From: Scilla litardierei
Lineage: Eukaryota; Streptophyta; Magnoliopsida; Asparagales; Asparagaceae
Assembly (NCBI GenBank): GCA_030789695.1
Contig: CM061133.1
Span: 92,417,248 to 92,481,247 of the forward strand
Length of the DNA: 64,000 bases
Direction of reading: 5' to 3'
This document shows, piece by piece, positions 34,001 to 46,714 of the stretch (position 1 is the first letter of the stretch; the number at the start of each line of letters is the position of its first letter). Position numbers and translations under genes: made by a program. The notes under the pieces are model-generated. The model was not told where the DNA came from. It worked only from the letters and a program-made list of their open reading frames with translations, and did no database searches.

Positions 34001-36473
34001 ATTACATCTAGATCTTTTTGGGCCAACTAGAGTTGCTTCATTAGGTAATGCTAGATATGGACTTGTCATCGTTGATGACTTTTCTAGATTTACTTGGGTA
34101 TTTTCCTTAAGTAATAAAAATGATGCTTTTGAAAACTTCACAATTTTTGTTAAGAAAGTACAAAATCTCATTGGAACCATCATTGTCACTATTCGTAGTG
34201 ATCATGGAGGGGAATTTGAGAATGAGTCTTTCTCAACTTTTTGTGATGAATTTGGTATTACACACACCTTTTCATTCCCTCGCGCACCTCCTCAAAATGG
34301 TGTTATTGAGAGAAAGAATAGGACGCTAGTGGAATGTGCTCGCACTATGCTTGATGATAGCCAACTTGGCCATCAATTTTGGGCGGAAGCGGTACATACC
34401 ACTTGCTATGTGTTTAATAGAATACTTTTGAGGCCCGGCACCAAACAAACTTGTTATGAATTTTTGTTTGGTAGGTTGCCTCAAGTTAAACATTTTCGAG
34501 TTTTCGGCGCAAAATGTTTTATTAAAAACATGTATGGTAGCTTGGACAAATTTGATCCAAGATCCGATGAGAGGATATTTGTTGGATATTCTTCCCGTAG
34601 CAAAACCTACCGGATATACAACAAACGAACCTCAACGATCGAGGAATCACTTCATGTTTCATTTAATGAAGGTTTTGTCCCAACTAGAATTACTAATGAT
34701 GATGACTCCATGGATGTCTTATGTGATTCTATTGGTAATTATAACTCTATTGATTCTATTGAGACTAACCCAACTAATGAATCTTTTGAGAATGTTCCTA
34801 GTGATCAGGGAATTCCCAAACGGCTTCTTACCATTGGTGACCATCCTCATGAGCAAGTCATTGGCAATATCCTTGATAGTGTCAAGACGAGATCTCAAAT
34901 TAACTACTTCGCTCATTGTGCCTTTGCCTCCTCGATAGAGCCAAAGAATATTAACGAAGCGTGCAAAGATAGTGCTTGGATCCTTGCCATGGAGGAGGAA
35001 CTCATTTAATTCGAGAGGAATGAGGTTTGTGTGCTTGTTCCATTGCCTTTGAAGAACCACACTGTTATAGGAACGAAGTGGATTTTCAAGAACAAGATCG
35101 ACGAAAACCAAATCGTCGTCCGGAATAAAGCTCGGTTAGTAGCTCAAGGCTATCGGCAAGAGGAAGGTATTGATTTCGAAGAATCCTTTGATCCGGTAGC
35201 TAGATTAGAATCTATTAGATTATTGTTATCTTTTGCATGCCATAAAGATTTTAAACTCTTTTAAATGGATGTTAAAAGTGTGTTTTTAAACGGAGATGTT
35301 GTTGAGGAAGTTTATGTTTCTCAACCTCCGGGTTTTATAAATGAAAAATTTCCAAATCACGTTTTCAAACTTAAGAAAGCACTTTACGGTTTGAGACAAG
35401 CTCCTCGAGCTTGGTATAACCGTTTAAAGAATTTTCTTTTGGATTTAGGTTTTAAAATGGGTGAAGTTGATTCTACATTATTTGTTAAGTATTCGAATAA
35501 TGATATAATTTTAGTTCAAATTTATGTTGATGATATCATTTTCGATGCTACTAACTTCACACTTTGTGAAGAGTTTTCCAATGTGATGAAGGATCAATTT
35601 GAGATGAGCCACATGAGTGAGCTCAAGTATTTCTTAGGTCTCCAAATTCGCCAAATGAACGATGCAATCTTCATCCACCAAACCAAGTACATGGTGGAGT
35701 TACTAAAGCGATTTGGAATGGAGAATGCCTCCGGGAAGAAGACTCCAATGAGCACGACTACACATCTTGATAAGGATACGGGCGGTAAAGATGTAGACAT
35801 TCGTCTATATCGAGGTATGATAGGTAGTTTACTATATCTTACTGCAAGTAGGCCATATATTATGTTTGTCGTATGTGTATGTGCTCGTTATCAGTCTCAA
35901 CCTAAGGAATCTCACTTAGTAGCGGTAAAACGTATTTTCCGTTATCTAAGTTACACACTTGACTTTGGATCACTTTATCCAAAATCTAGCACATATGAGT
36001 TAATCTCATATAGTGACGCAGATTATGCGGGATGCAAATCCGACAGGAAAAGTACTAGTGGCACTTGCCATTTTATAGGAAATTCTCTTGTCTCTTGGTT
36101 TTCCAAGAAGCAGAATTCCGTATCACTTTCAACCACCGACGCGGAATTTATTGCTGTCGGTGCCGCATGTGCTCAGGTTCTTTGGATGAGACACACTCTT
36201 AAAGACTTTGGTATAAACTGTGATACTTGCCCTATCATGGTGGACAACCAAAGTGCAATATGTCTCTCTAAGAATCCGGTACACCATTCCCGTTCTAAAC
36301 ACATAGATGTCCGTCATCATTTCTTAGATGATCATGTTGCTTAAAAGGACATCATTTTAGTGTACGTTGAAACCCAGAAGCAAATCGCCGATATTTTCAC
36401 GAAACCACTCAAGGAAGATTCCTTTGTTCGGTTGCGTCGAGAATTGGTGATTATGGGTGAATCTGATATTTAG
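31077..36473 (+). pseudogene. gag-pol: G1 gag-pol polyprotein
   Basis: ATG at 31077 follows the PBS closely (MSSNDNKTVRPPSDY). GAG has the Copia core (FFNGTHYGYWKCQM, YARFVDITNELEALGKTYTQ) and a knuckle CFKCNKPRHIKADC near 32000, then a histidine-rich tail to 33311. Pol gives protease (WILDSGCSKHM), integrase ([21 protein letters not shown] motifs including [10 protein letters not shown] and NGVIERKNRT), reverse transcriptase ([28 protein letters not shown]) and RNase H ([18 protein letters not shown]), ending at TAG 36471. In-frame stops: TAG 31527, TAA 35007, TAA 35262, TAA 36342; G2 has a sense codon at each. Gag and pol are separated by stop-bearing DNA at 33312-33371. Confidence 0.9.
33312..33371 (+). 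other. Candidate 60-nt GT-AG intron between gag and pol of G1
   Basis: Starts AAG|GTCTAATCTTT and ends TTTTCTATCTATAG|GTACTC. It contains four in-frame stops; removing it joins the GAG tail to the segment before WILDSGCSKHM in one frame. G2 has the same segment at 59 nt, and its removal also restores frame. Confidence 0.5.
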
Positions 36474-36723
36474 GATTCATATTTTGTTCAATAATCTTGC
36501 ATTCTATTAAATTTCGTTATATTTGCACATGCTAGATTTATTGGAATTTTCTGGAATTTTTGTTGAATTTTCGGAATTTATGCTCGATTTATTCATGAAC
36601 GTCAAATTTAAGATTTTCAATGTTTAATGGGGTAGTATAATGATTAATGAGAGTTTTTCGATGTTTCGTCCAAGTGCGATTAGGAGAGAACTCAAAATTT
36701 CAAATTCTAAAATTTTTTTACTC
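36474..36723 (+). other. Post-pol AT-rich spacer of G1
   Basis: Non-coding; shared with G2 (45932-46182). Contains short repeats of GAATTTTCTGGAATTTT. Confidence 0.5.
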
Positions 36724-36995
36724 TGTTAGTCGGTTCATGTTCATTGACCGACCGACTAGATCATCATCTAGTCGGTCAGTGAATGAACGCAGACCGACTA
36801 ACTCAAGCCCTAAATTTGGCTTCAGTTACTGTTTGCACTTAGTCGGTTCAAGCTCATTGGCCGACCGACTAGATCATCATCTAGTCGGTCAGCACTTGAA
36901 CTATGACCGACTAAGTGCATCGGGGACTGGTTGGTCTTTTCGACTTCTGATCGACTTAAACTCTATCTAACCGACTATTTCCCTTTCTAGTCGGT
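36724..36995 (+). promoter_or_regulatory. Internal ACCGAC/GTCGGT palindromes ahead of ORF3 in G1
   Basis: Two complete units (36727-36801, 36839-36916) and a remnant (36970-36990), with 12 cores by eye. The central palindrome here is GACTAGATCATCATCTAGTC rather than ACTAGTT-loop-AACTAGT, so it is related to but not simply copied from the LTR array. It lies about 250 bp upstream of the ORF3 start. Confidence 0.65.
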
Positions 36996-37249
36996 GTGTT
37001 TTCCTCTCCCAGCTCAAAAACCCCCGAAAACTCCTTCGTCTATTCGACTTCCTCCGTCGAGTTCACCGTTTTCCGGCCATCTCCACCTCTTGCCGTCGAT
37101 TCGTAGCCGTTCATCCACCTAGGTATCACTCTCTTCTAGCTCCTAGGGTTTAATTTCTGCGTCTAGGGTTAGGTTCATTCGACTTAGGCTTCGGGCTAGG
37201 GTTGTTCTAGGGTTTTAGCTTTTGATTTCGTGAGTGTCTCGTCTCGATT

Positions 37250-38766
37250 ATGGCGAGGACACGTATTCCCATCGAACCCACTCGTCCGTCACCCATGACC
37301 GTCGATTCTCCATCTACGGACCCCCCACAATCTAAACACCGATCTAAATCAACCCATCCTTCGTCGTCTTCGCCTCCTCTTAAGAAGAAGAGGACGGCGA
37401 CCGCCAAGCCTAGATCTCAGCCTAGGAAACAACCCGTGTCTCCAGCTTCATTCCGTGCCCCCACTCCTCCTGATGATTCCGACACGGAATATATCCCTGA
37501 GACTGAGCCTACCCATAGGGATCCTACTCCTCCACCCCGATCTAGCACTCGTTAGCTTAAGGGGAAGGCTCCCATGCCAGTTGGCGATGTGGATATATCG
37601 TTGTGTCGCGATGACCCTTTGTGTCTCGTGGCTTACAACCGTATAGAGCACTACCCGCTGCTATTGGAGCACTTTGTTCAGTTCTCCGACTTCCCTCACC
37701 TTGCCGATCTTCTTTCGTCTAGTGGTCTTATCGATTATCTTCGATATGACCATAAGGCGAATCCACACCCTTACCCCCGCCTAGGCAAGCTATTCTATGC
37801 GAACCGTGTTCGCGGTCAGTACGACGAGACCCATTCCATTGAGACGACTGTCTTGGAGACACCGATTGTCCTCACGGCAGAATTCTTAGGGGATTTGATT
37901 GGTGTCTCCTCGTCTGGCCTCCTCCCTTCCGATATCTCTGTTGACGATATTTCTGAGCTTGATCAGGTGATGCTCGCTGAGATTTTCCATGTCATCCCTC
38001 CCGCCATGATTGGCGTCCCATCCAAGTCGTTTAAGCCAAATGCCTGGGTTCTTAATCTGATCTTGAAGTCGTGCCTCCTTCTGAAGTACGGCTCATCTTC
38101 CTTGCCTTCCCAGCCATTCCTCAAGCTCATTTACGCTATTTTCATGGGGAGTGAGATCAATTGGGCACAGATTATTCTTGACAAGATGGACCCCTTCGAA
38201 TGTATTCAAAAGTCCACCAAGTCAGCCCACATTCCTTACCCGTGCCTATTGACTCTCATCTTCCGTCACTTCCAGGTCCCTCTTCCTCCTGATGATGAGC
38301 GTCCTCTCGGTCCCCCTCTGAATGCGACGGCCATCAAGAAGTCTCTTGCGGCACTTCGTCACGTTCAGAGGACGACCCCTTCAGCTTCAGCCTCGGCTTC
38401 AGATGCACCTGCTCCCTCTCCTACTCTCGCTGAGCTTTCGCGTTTGTTGATACGTGTGGAGTCTTGTTGTGCTCGTTCGGAGGCTATGCTAGCTCGCATC
38501 TGCTCCCGCATGGGCATAGACGTTCCTCCGTCTGTTACTGACGAGGAGGAGATGGATGATGATGAGCTCGAGGAGCTCCTTGGATCTGCTGCTCGTGCCC
38601 TTGAGGGTATGTCAGCTGCTGCTGCTACTTCTGGTGCTGCTGCTACTTTAGCTGGTGCCCCCGAGAGCACACCAGCTGCCACCATTCCTCTAGTTGATAC
38701 TTCGTCTGGTGCTCCCAAGGCCACTCCCATTGCGACTGTGGACACTCCTGCTGACCCAGTGACCAC
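37250..38766 (+). pseudogene. G1 third ORF (env position), 5' part
   Basis: Starts MARTRIPIEPTRPSPMTV. A proline/serine-rich basic N-terminus (SPPLKKKRTATAKPRSQPRK, nuclear-signal-like) leads to a globular part from PVGDVDISLCRDDPLCLVAY, with YPRLGKLFYANRVRG, LTAEFLGDLIGV and KPNAWVLNLILKSCLL. An acidic patch (DEEEMDDDELEELLG) and an alanine/threonine-rich tail follow. It resembles the plant domain annotated 'putative plant transposon protein'. No signal peptide or membrane span is obvious, so an envelope role is not supported. One in-frame TAG at 37553. G2 interrupts it at 38766; it resumes at 50963. Confidence 0.75.
38762..38766 (+). repeat. Target-site duplication of G2, left
   Basis: ACCAC, repeated exactly at 50963-50967. 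Confidence 0.93.
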
Positions 38767-40506
38767 TGTTGAGTATTAACTCCCCGGATTTGGTTTTGGA
38801 TGATTAACAACCATAAATATATCGTGAACTAACACTTTGTGAGCGTAGTTATGGAGATCGTCGCCAAATTCATATGAACATCCAAAGCGACGTCTCAAGA
38901 CTTCTTAAAGCGCGTGATCGTGAGCCTAAAGCTTCGTTGAAGCTCAAGGACCTTTATTGAAGTCATGAAGATTCGATTGAAGCTTTTGAAGACGGTTCGT
39001 CAAGTTTATTTATAGTCTTCTAGCTTCATTTTCGTAGAATGTTAAGCCTTGAGTAGGTCTTACGTTTTAATCTTCATAACGCACATATCTTAGAGCTAGG
39101 ATCTTAGTAGAAGTCCATACAAACTTTCCCAAAGCTTCGCGCTTCGATTCGCGACTGCTTGTGCATGTTAATTGGTTCAAGAAGAAGAACCAACCGACTA
39201 GATGGTGATCTAGTCGGTCGAAAAAGCTTTTTGGACCGACTAGTTTGCCTCCTTCAAATCTAAGCTCTTTACTGTTTACAGTTAGTCGGTCTACGTTGAC
39301 TCACCGACCGACTAGTTGGTGAACTAGTCGGTCAGTGATCCTTCTTAGACCGACTAGTTGAGCCTCTACTGTACATGCCTAGTTACTGTTTATCGTTAGT
39401 TGGTCAAAGAACGTTTGGCGACCGACTAGTTGATGAACTAGTCGGTCAACATTTGTTCTTGGACCGACTAAATCAATTTGTACTCAGACTATTTGTTTTA
39501 TCTCTTAGTCGGTCTAAGTTCACTCACCGACCGACTAGTTGTGAAACTAGTCGGTTGGCAAGTCTTCTTGGACCGACTAGTTCTGTAAGTCTGAACTTCG
39601 ACCTTTTGGCTGTTCAACCATTAGTCGGTCTATGTTGTATCACCGACCGACTAGTTGATGAACTAGTCAGTCAGTGATCCTTCTTTGACCAACTAGTCTG
39701 GTTCAGAATAGAGCCGTTGGAGCTTTAATTGAAACATTTTTCTCTCTCTCTTTCCTCTATCCTATAAATACTTGGAGTGATGCATTCATTGCACTCAAGG
39801 CTGATATTAAGAGAAGTTTAGGAATCAAAAGAGAAGCATTAAATCTCATTCAAAGCTCATTCATTTCCATTCAAGAATCTCTCCCTCACTCTTATTTCAA
39901 AAGAGAGATTCATTGATTGTGAGCCTTCCAAGCCAAGTGCTTGATTCTAGGTAACCAACATCCACCTAGGACCCCATTGCTGGTCATCTACTGTGAGCTA
40001 GGATTTGGTGCCTCTTCATCTTCCCCAAAATCCGTTTTGCCCTAAATCGTAAGTTTACTCAAGGCATAGGGTTTTGTCGGTAAGAATTTCTATTTCAATT
40101 TACTTTGAATATTGCAAGTGATTCACTCTCGGTTGTGAGAGTTTGTTTGTGATCCCGGGCTGTGGGAGTCACAATTTCATTTGTGTATGATTTGACTTTG
40201 TCAAGGTTTATCACAAGTATTTCATAGTGGAAATCTTGAGTTAGGGTTTCTAACTCAAGTATCCGGAGGGGATCCGGGTGTTTGGGACGTAGGATCACCG
40301 GGAACAAGTCGGTGAGACTTGGGTGGATCCGAACCCGTTAAATTGCTTGTTTGCGATTGTTTTCTTTGTTGTCTAATATTTACATTTCCGCATTTCCGAA
40401 TTATTGGTAGAGTTTGCAAGATAATTAGGAATTATCCTCTTAATTATTTTAAAGTACTATTCACCCCCCCTCTAGTACTTATGCAGTAGCTTAGCAGAGC
40501 ATTACA
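38767..40506 (+). repeat. G2 5' LTR
   Basis: TGTTGAGTATTAACTCCCCG to GCATTACA, 1740 bp. Direct repeat of 49238-50962. Confidence 0.95.
39190..39695 (+). promoter_or_regulatory. Palindromic array in U3 of G2 5' LTR
   Basis: Same five-unit layout as in G1 (ACCGACCGACTAGTTG...AACTAGTCGG), followed by TATAAATA at 39763-39770. The matching arrays in the 3' LTRs lie at 49660-50165 (G2) and 60766-61272 (G1). Confidence 0.75.
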
Positions 40507-40508
40507 TT

Positions 40509-40521
40509 TGGTATCAGAGCC
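40509..40521 (+). other. Primer binding site of G2
   Basis: TGGTATCAGAGCC, two bases after the LTR. Confidence 0.93.
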
Positions 40522-40533
40522 AAGTCTATAGCT

Positions 40534-43500
40534 ATGTCTGCCAACGACAACAAGACCGTTCGTCCACCTTCAGATTACAGCACCTTCAGGAACCGTGAAG
40601 GAGCGTCTTCGTTGATGGAAGGACACTCCTCGACGAGGCCTCCCTTCTTCAACGGTACCAACTACGGGTACTGGAAATGCCAGATGGAAACTTTCCTCCG
40701 GAGTGCTTCATTGTGGAGGGCCACGATGAAGGAGTATGTCGAGCCCGCGGAAGAAGATTTCGAGAAGTGGACTACCGCGGAGATTGCCACGGAGGTAAGC
40801 AATGCCAAGGCAATGAACGCCTTGCAATGTGCCTTGGAGCCCGAGGATTTCAATAAGATATGCACATGTAAGAGTGCATATCAAATATGGAACTCCCTCC
40901 TCATATTGCATGAAGGGACAAGTAGGGTAAGAGACTCCTAACTCGTAGTTGTTAATAAAGATTACGAGTTATTTCATATGCTACAGGGTAAGAAGATGAA
41001 GGAGTACTACGCTCGCTTCATCGACATCACCAACGAGTTGGAGGCTCTCGGTAAGACCTACACCCAAAAGGAGAAAGTCTCGAAGATCATCGATGGACTT
41101 CCTTCTTGTTGGGAGAAACGTACCTTCGCCATCGAGGAAGGTAATGACATGAAAACATATACCGTTGTTCAACTAATGGGTACCTTAATATCTTATGAGG
41201 TACACAAGGATAGCAAGTTAAAGTTGCAGGACTAGATGAAGTCCTACTTGAAGCAAGACGAGCCAAAGAAGAAGGCGATTACGTTCAAGGCCGCTCCATC
41301 CACATCCACATCTACCGATGATGAAGACTCGGAAGACGAGATGGACTTGGAGTACATGGCACTCATGGCAAAGAAGTTCAATCGGTTCTTCCGGAAAGGT
41401 AATTACAAGAACAAATCTAAATTTTGTTCTTCTAACGCCTCATCTCCTTTGTGTTTCAAAAGCAACAAGCCAGGACATATGAAAGTGGATTGTCCTCAAA
41501 ATAAGCAAAAGGAGAAGTGGAAGGCGCCCAAATTCGACAAGTCCAAGATGTACAAGAAAGGGTACAAAAAGGGACTTGTCGGGACATTCACCGACTCCGA
41601 GGATTCCTCAAGCGGAGAGTCAGACGATGAGCAAGTGGAGCAAGCACACATGTGCTTCATGGCAAGAGAGGAGCATGATCAAGGATCTTCCTCTTCCGAT
41701 GATAGCGACCATGAAGGCGATGAGGTAACAATGGATGACCTTTGACATGCTAATGAGCAAATATGGTCTAAATACACTAAATTAGTAAATAGGTATACTA
41801 AGGTAAAAGATGATTTAGCTAGCATCCAAACCTCGCCTAAAACTATCATCACCAACAACGACACCGTTGTTGAAGAGTTGAAGAATGAGATTGTAAATCT
41901 CAAGTCTCAACTTGAACATGTTAGCATTGAGGATCCAGAAGAACACAAGATTGCGGATTTGACTTCTCAAAACTCGACTTTGAGTATTGAGAATGAAAAT
42001 CTCAAATCTCGTGTTTATGTGCTCACATCGCAAGTATCCACTTTGGATGCTTCTATGCGTTCTCTCACCGAGAAATATGAGTGCACATTAGGCCGAATTA
42101 ACAAATTCAATAAGGGTAAGGACCATTTGGATAAAATCCTAAATGACTTACTCCCGGCCAATCACCACATTGGCTTGGGGTATACGATGAGAAATTCATC
42201 CAAAGCGGCCACTACCTTTGTTAGGCCAACTTCCGATGTCTCAACGAGTGGTAGCAAACACTCTATTGGTAGTTCATCTACCAATGGTGCTTCCACCTCG
42301 TACACACCTTCATTTGGAAAGAAACCCACTTTGGGTGGACCTCCAAAGAAGGGTCATGCTTACATGTACACAAATACCATGCCACGTAGGTACACACATC
42401 TTACTCCACATGCTCACACATATGATGATTTTTATGCACCACATACACGGGCACGTGCACACCATGTGAGACACCCTCACGCACGTGTTTCCTCACATGC
42501 ATATGTTCACCCACATCATCGTATGAATAATTATCCACATGCACCATTTCATCATGTTCTTTATGCCTATCCACGACATGCATCACGTAGAAATCAACAA
42601 CGCATGCATGCTCCCAATAGGATTAGGGCTCCCAAAATCTTCACTATTTGTAGCCTAAAGGACACAAATATGGATGAAAAACAAGTTTACATGAATGATT
42701 ATTTTATGAATGTAGTGGATAATGATAATTATGTGGGAAAGTCTAAGTCCAATTGGACTTGGCTTCCAAAGGTCTAATCTTTTGGACCCAATGACATTGG
42801 GTACCATGATACGATATTTTCTATCTTTAGGTACTCAAGAAAAAGAAACGGAGCAACAAATTTAAATTTAGCTCCAAGAGGAATTGGATACTCGATAGCG
42901 GGTGTTCAAAACACATGACGGGTGACGCTCAATTGCTTTCCGGAGTGGTGCCCATTGCAAATGGGAACCGGGTAGTCTTTGGAGGCAACGAGAGCGAAAC
43001 CATCATAGGTATTGGAAAAGTGGGTAATCCTTCTAAACCACTTATAAGTGATGTTTACCTTGTTAAAGGATTAAACCACAATCTCATTTCAATAAGCCAA
43101 CTTTGTGACAAAGGTTACAAAGTTAGCTTTGCGAAAGGAATGTGCCATATTTTAAGAAAAGATAATAATGAATTATTGTTTTTCGGCACACGCCATAAGG
43201 ATATATATATATCCTATATCTTCCAAGATCACATGAACAATGTCTCATTGCCAACACAAGTGAACAACACTTATGTCATCGACGTTTTGGTCATGTGAAC
43301 TTTGGAACACTATTTAAGCTTTCCAAGTTAAATTCTATTAGAGGCTTCCCTAAGCTTGTCTTTTAAAAGAAAAGCTTTTGTGACTCGTGTCAACGAGGCA
43401 AGCTTCCAAAGTCATCTCTTAAACCTAAGAAAAGCATTTCTTCTAAGCGGCCACTAGAGCTATTACATCTAGATTTATTTGGGCCAACTAGAGTTGCTTC

Positions 43501-45931
43501 TTTAGGAAATGCACGATATGGACTTGTCATCGTTGATGACTTTTCTAGGTTTACTTGGGTATTTTTATTAAGTAATAAAAATGATGCTTTCGAAAACTTC
43601 ACAATATTTGTCAAGAAAGTACAAAATCTCATTGGAACCACCATTGTCACTATTTGTAATGATCATGGAGGGGAATTTGAGAATGAGTCTTTTGAGAACT
43701 TTTGTGATGAAGTTGGTATTACACACACCTTTTCATTCCCTCGCGCACCTCCTCAAAATGGTGTTGTTGAGAGAAAGAATAGGACGCTAGTGGAATGTGC
43801 TCGCACTATGCTTGATGATAGCCAACTTGGCCATCAATTTTGGGCGGAAGCGGTACATACCGCTTGCTATGTGTTTAACAGAATACTTTTGAGGCCAGGC
43901 ATTAAACAAACTTGTTATGAATTGTTGTTTGGTAGATTGCCTCAAGTTAAACATTTTCAAGTTTTTGGTTCAAAATGTTTTATTAAAAACACGTATGGTA
44001 GTTTGGACAAATTCGATCCAAGATCCGATGAGGGGATTTTTGTTGGATATTCCTCACGTAGCAAAGTCTACCGGATAAACAACAAACGAACCTCAACGAT
44101 CAAGGAATCACTTCATGTTTCATTTAATGAAGGATTTGTCCCGACTAGGATTACTAATGATGATGACTCCATGGATGTCTTATGTGATTCTATTGGTAAT
44201 TCTAATTCTATTGATTCTAATGATACTAAACCTACTAATGAATCTTTTGAGAATGTTTCTAGTGATCAGGGAATTCCCAAACGGCTTCATACCGTTCGTG
44301 ACCATCCTCATGAGCAAGTCATTGGCAATATCATTGATAGTGTCAAGACGAGATCTCAAGTCAACTACTTCGCTCATTGTGCCTTTGCCTCCTCGATAGA
44401 GCCAAAGAATATTAACGAAGCGTGCAAAGATAGTGCTTGGATCCTTTCCATGGAAGATGAACTCATTCAATTCGAGAGGAATGAGGTTTGGGAGCTTGTT
44501 CCATTGCCTTCGAAGAACCACACCGTTATAGGAACGAAGTGGATTTTCAAGAACAAGACCGACGAGAAACAAATCGTCGTCCGGAACAAAGCTCAGTTAG
44601 TAGCTCAAGGCTATCGGCAAGAGGAAGGTATCGATTTCAAAGAATCCTTTGCTCCGATAGCTAGATTAGAATCCATTAGATTATTGTTATCTTTTGCATG
44701 CCATAAAGATTTTAAACTCTTTCAAATGGATGTTAAAAGTGCGTTTTTAAACGGAGATGTTGTTGAGGAAGTTTATGTTTCTCAACCTCCGGGTTTTATA
44801 AATGAAAATTTTCCAAATCATGTTTTCAAACTTAAGAAAGCACTTTACAGTTTGAGACAAGCTCCTCGAGCTTGGTATGACCGTTTAAAGAATTTTCTTT
44901 TGGATTTGGGTTTTAAAATGGGAGAAGTTGATTCTACATTATTTGTTAAGTACTCGAATAATGATATAATTTTAGTTCAAATATATGTTGATGATATCAT
45001 TTTCGATGCTACTAACTTCACTCTTTGCGAAGAGTTTTCTAATGTGATGAAGGATCAATTTGAGATGAGCCACATGGGTGAGCTCAAATATTTCTTAGGT
45101 CTCCAAATTCGCCAAATGAACGATGCAATCTTCATTCACCAAACCAAGTACACGGTGGAGTTGCTAAAGCGATTTGGAATGAAGAATGCTTCCGGGAAGA
45201 AGACCCCAATGAGCACGACTACACATCTTGACAAAGATGCGGGCGTAAAAGATGTAGACATTCGTCTATATCGAGGTATGATAGGTAGTTTACTATATCT
45301 TACCGCAAGTAGGCCCGATATTATATTTGTCGTATGTGTATGTGCTCGTTATCAGTCTCAACCTAAGGAATCTCACTTAGTAGCGGTAAAACGTATTTTT
45401 CGTTATTTAAGTTACACACTTGATTTTAGATTACTTTATCCAAAATCTAGCACGTATGAGTTAATCTCATATAGTGACGCAGATTATGCGGGATGCAAAT
45501 CCGACAGGAAAAGTACTAGTGGCACTTGCCATTTTATAGGAAATTCTCTTGTCTCTTGGTTTTCAAAGAAGCAGAATTCTGTATCACTTTCAACCACCGA
45601 GGCGGAATATAGCCGCCGGTGCCGCGTGTGCTCAGGTTCTTTGAATGAGACACACTCTTAAAGACTTTGGTATAAACTATGATACTTGCCCTATCATGGT
45701 GGACAACCAAAGTGCAATTTGTCTCTCTAAGAATCCGGTACACCATTCCCGTTCTAAACACATAGATGCCCGACAACATTTCTTAGATGATCATGTTGCT
45801 AAAAAGGACATCAATTAGTGTACGTTGAAACCCAGAAGCAAATCGCCGATATTTTCACGAAACCCCTAAAGGAAGACTCCTTTGTGCGGTTACGTCGAGA
45901 ATTGGGGATTATGGGTGAATCCGAGATTTAG
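40534..45931 (+). pseudogene. gag-pol: G2 gag-pol polyprotein
   Basis: Same domain order as G1, starting MSANDNKTVRPPSDY. The knuckle has lost its second cysteine (CFKSNKPGHMKVDC). Stops: TAA 40939, TAG 41233, TGA 41743, TAA 43364. An extra TA in a TATATATA run near 43205 shifts frame before the integrase zinc motif. From 43367 the rest of integrase, reverse transcriptase (VQIYVDDII) and most of RNase H read openly to about 45610, where a 2-base loss in the codons after AEY and a TGG-to-TGA change break the end. Except for the CAG-to-TAG type at 41233, these breaks sit at positions where G1 is sound, so the copies decayed independently. Confidence 0.9.
42772..42830 (+). other. Candidate 59-nt GT-AG intron between gag and pol of G2
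   Basis: AAG|GTCTAATCTTT...TTTTCTATCTTTAG|GTACTC. One base shorter than in G1, so unspliced reading also shifts frame; removal reconnects the GAG tail to the WILDSGCSKHM frame. Confidence 0.5.
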
Positions 45932-46182
45932 GATTCATATGTTCAATAATCTTGCATGCTATTCAATTTCATTATATGTGCACATGCTAGATTTATTGGA
46001 ATTTTCTGGATTTTTCGTTGAATTTTTGAAATTTTCACTCGATTTATTCATAAACATCAAATTTAAGATTTTCGATGTTTAATGGGGTAGTATAATGATT
46101 AATGAGAGTGTTACGATGTTTCGTCCAATTGCGATTAGGAGAGAACTCAAAATTTCAAATTCTAAAATTTTTGAACTCTGTT

Positions 46183-46445
46183 AGTCGGTTCATGTTCATT
46201 GACCGACCGACTAGATCATCATCTAGTCGGTCAGTGAATGAACCCATACCGACTAACACAAGCCCTAAATTTGGCTTCAGTTACTGTTTGCACTTAGTCG
46301 GTTCAAGCTCATTGGCCGACCGACTAGATCGTCATCTAGTCGGTCAGCGCTTGAACTGTGACCGACTAAGTGCTCAGGGACAGTTGCGTCTTTTCGTCTT
46401 CCGATCGATTTATATCCATTCTATCTGACTAAATCCTATTCTAGT
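46183..46445 (+). promoter_or_regulatory. Internal ACCGAC/GTCGGT palindromes ahead of ORF3 in G2
   Basis: Same two-unit block as in G1 at the same distance from ORF3, with a few substitutions (for example CATACCGAC for CAGACCGAC). Confidence 0.65.
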
Positions 46446-46714
46446 CGGTTCATTTCTCTCTCTCAGCCAAAGACCCCCCCAAAACTCTTCGACTTCCCCT
46501 CTCCCTCCGCCATTGTCCGTCGATCTCCGGCCATCTTTCCGACCATCTCTGGCTGAGGGTCACTCCATCTCCTCCTAGGTAACCTCCCTCTCAGCCTTTA
46601 GACCTAGGGTTCCTCAATTTACATCGATTTCAGCATCTAGGGTTTCGGCCTAGGGTTGTTTTAGGGTTTCCGATCTTTCGATCTCATGTTGATTGCTCGT
46701 GTCTCGTCGCGTTT

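Noticed and set aside
33861..34329. Minus-strand and shifted frames over integrase in G1 (and equivalents in G2)
   Set aside because: Shadow frames of the recognisable pol reading frame.
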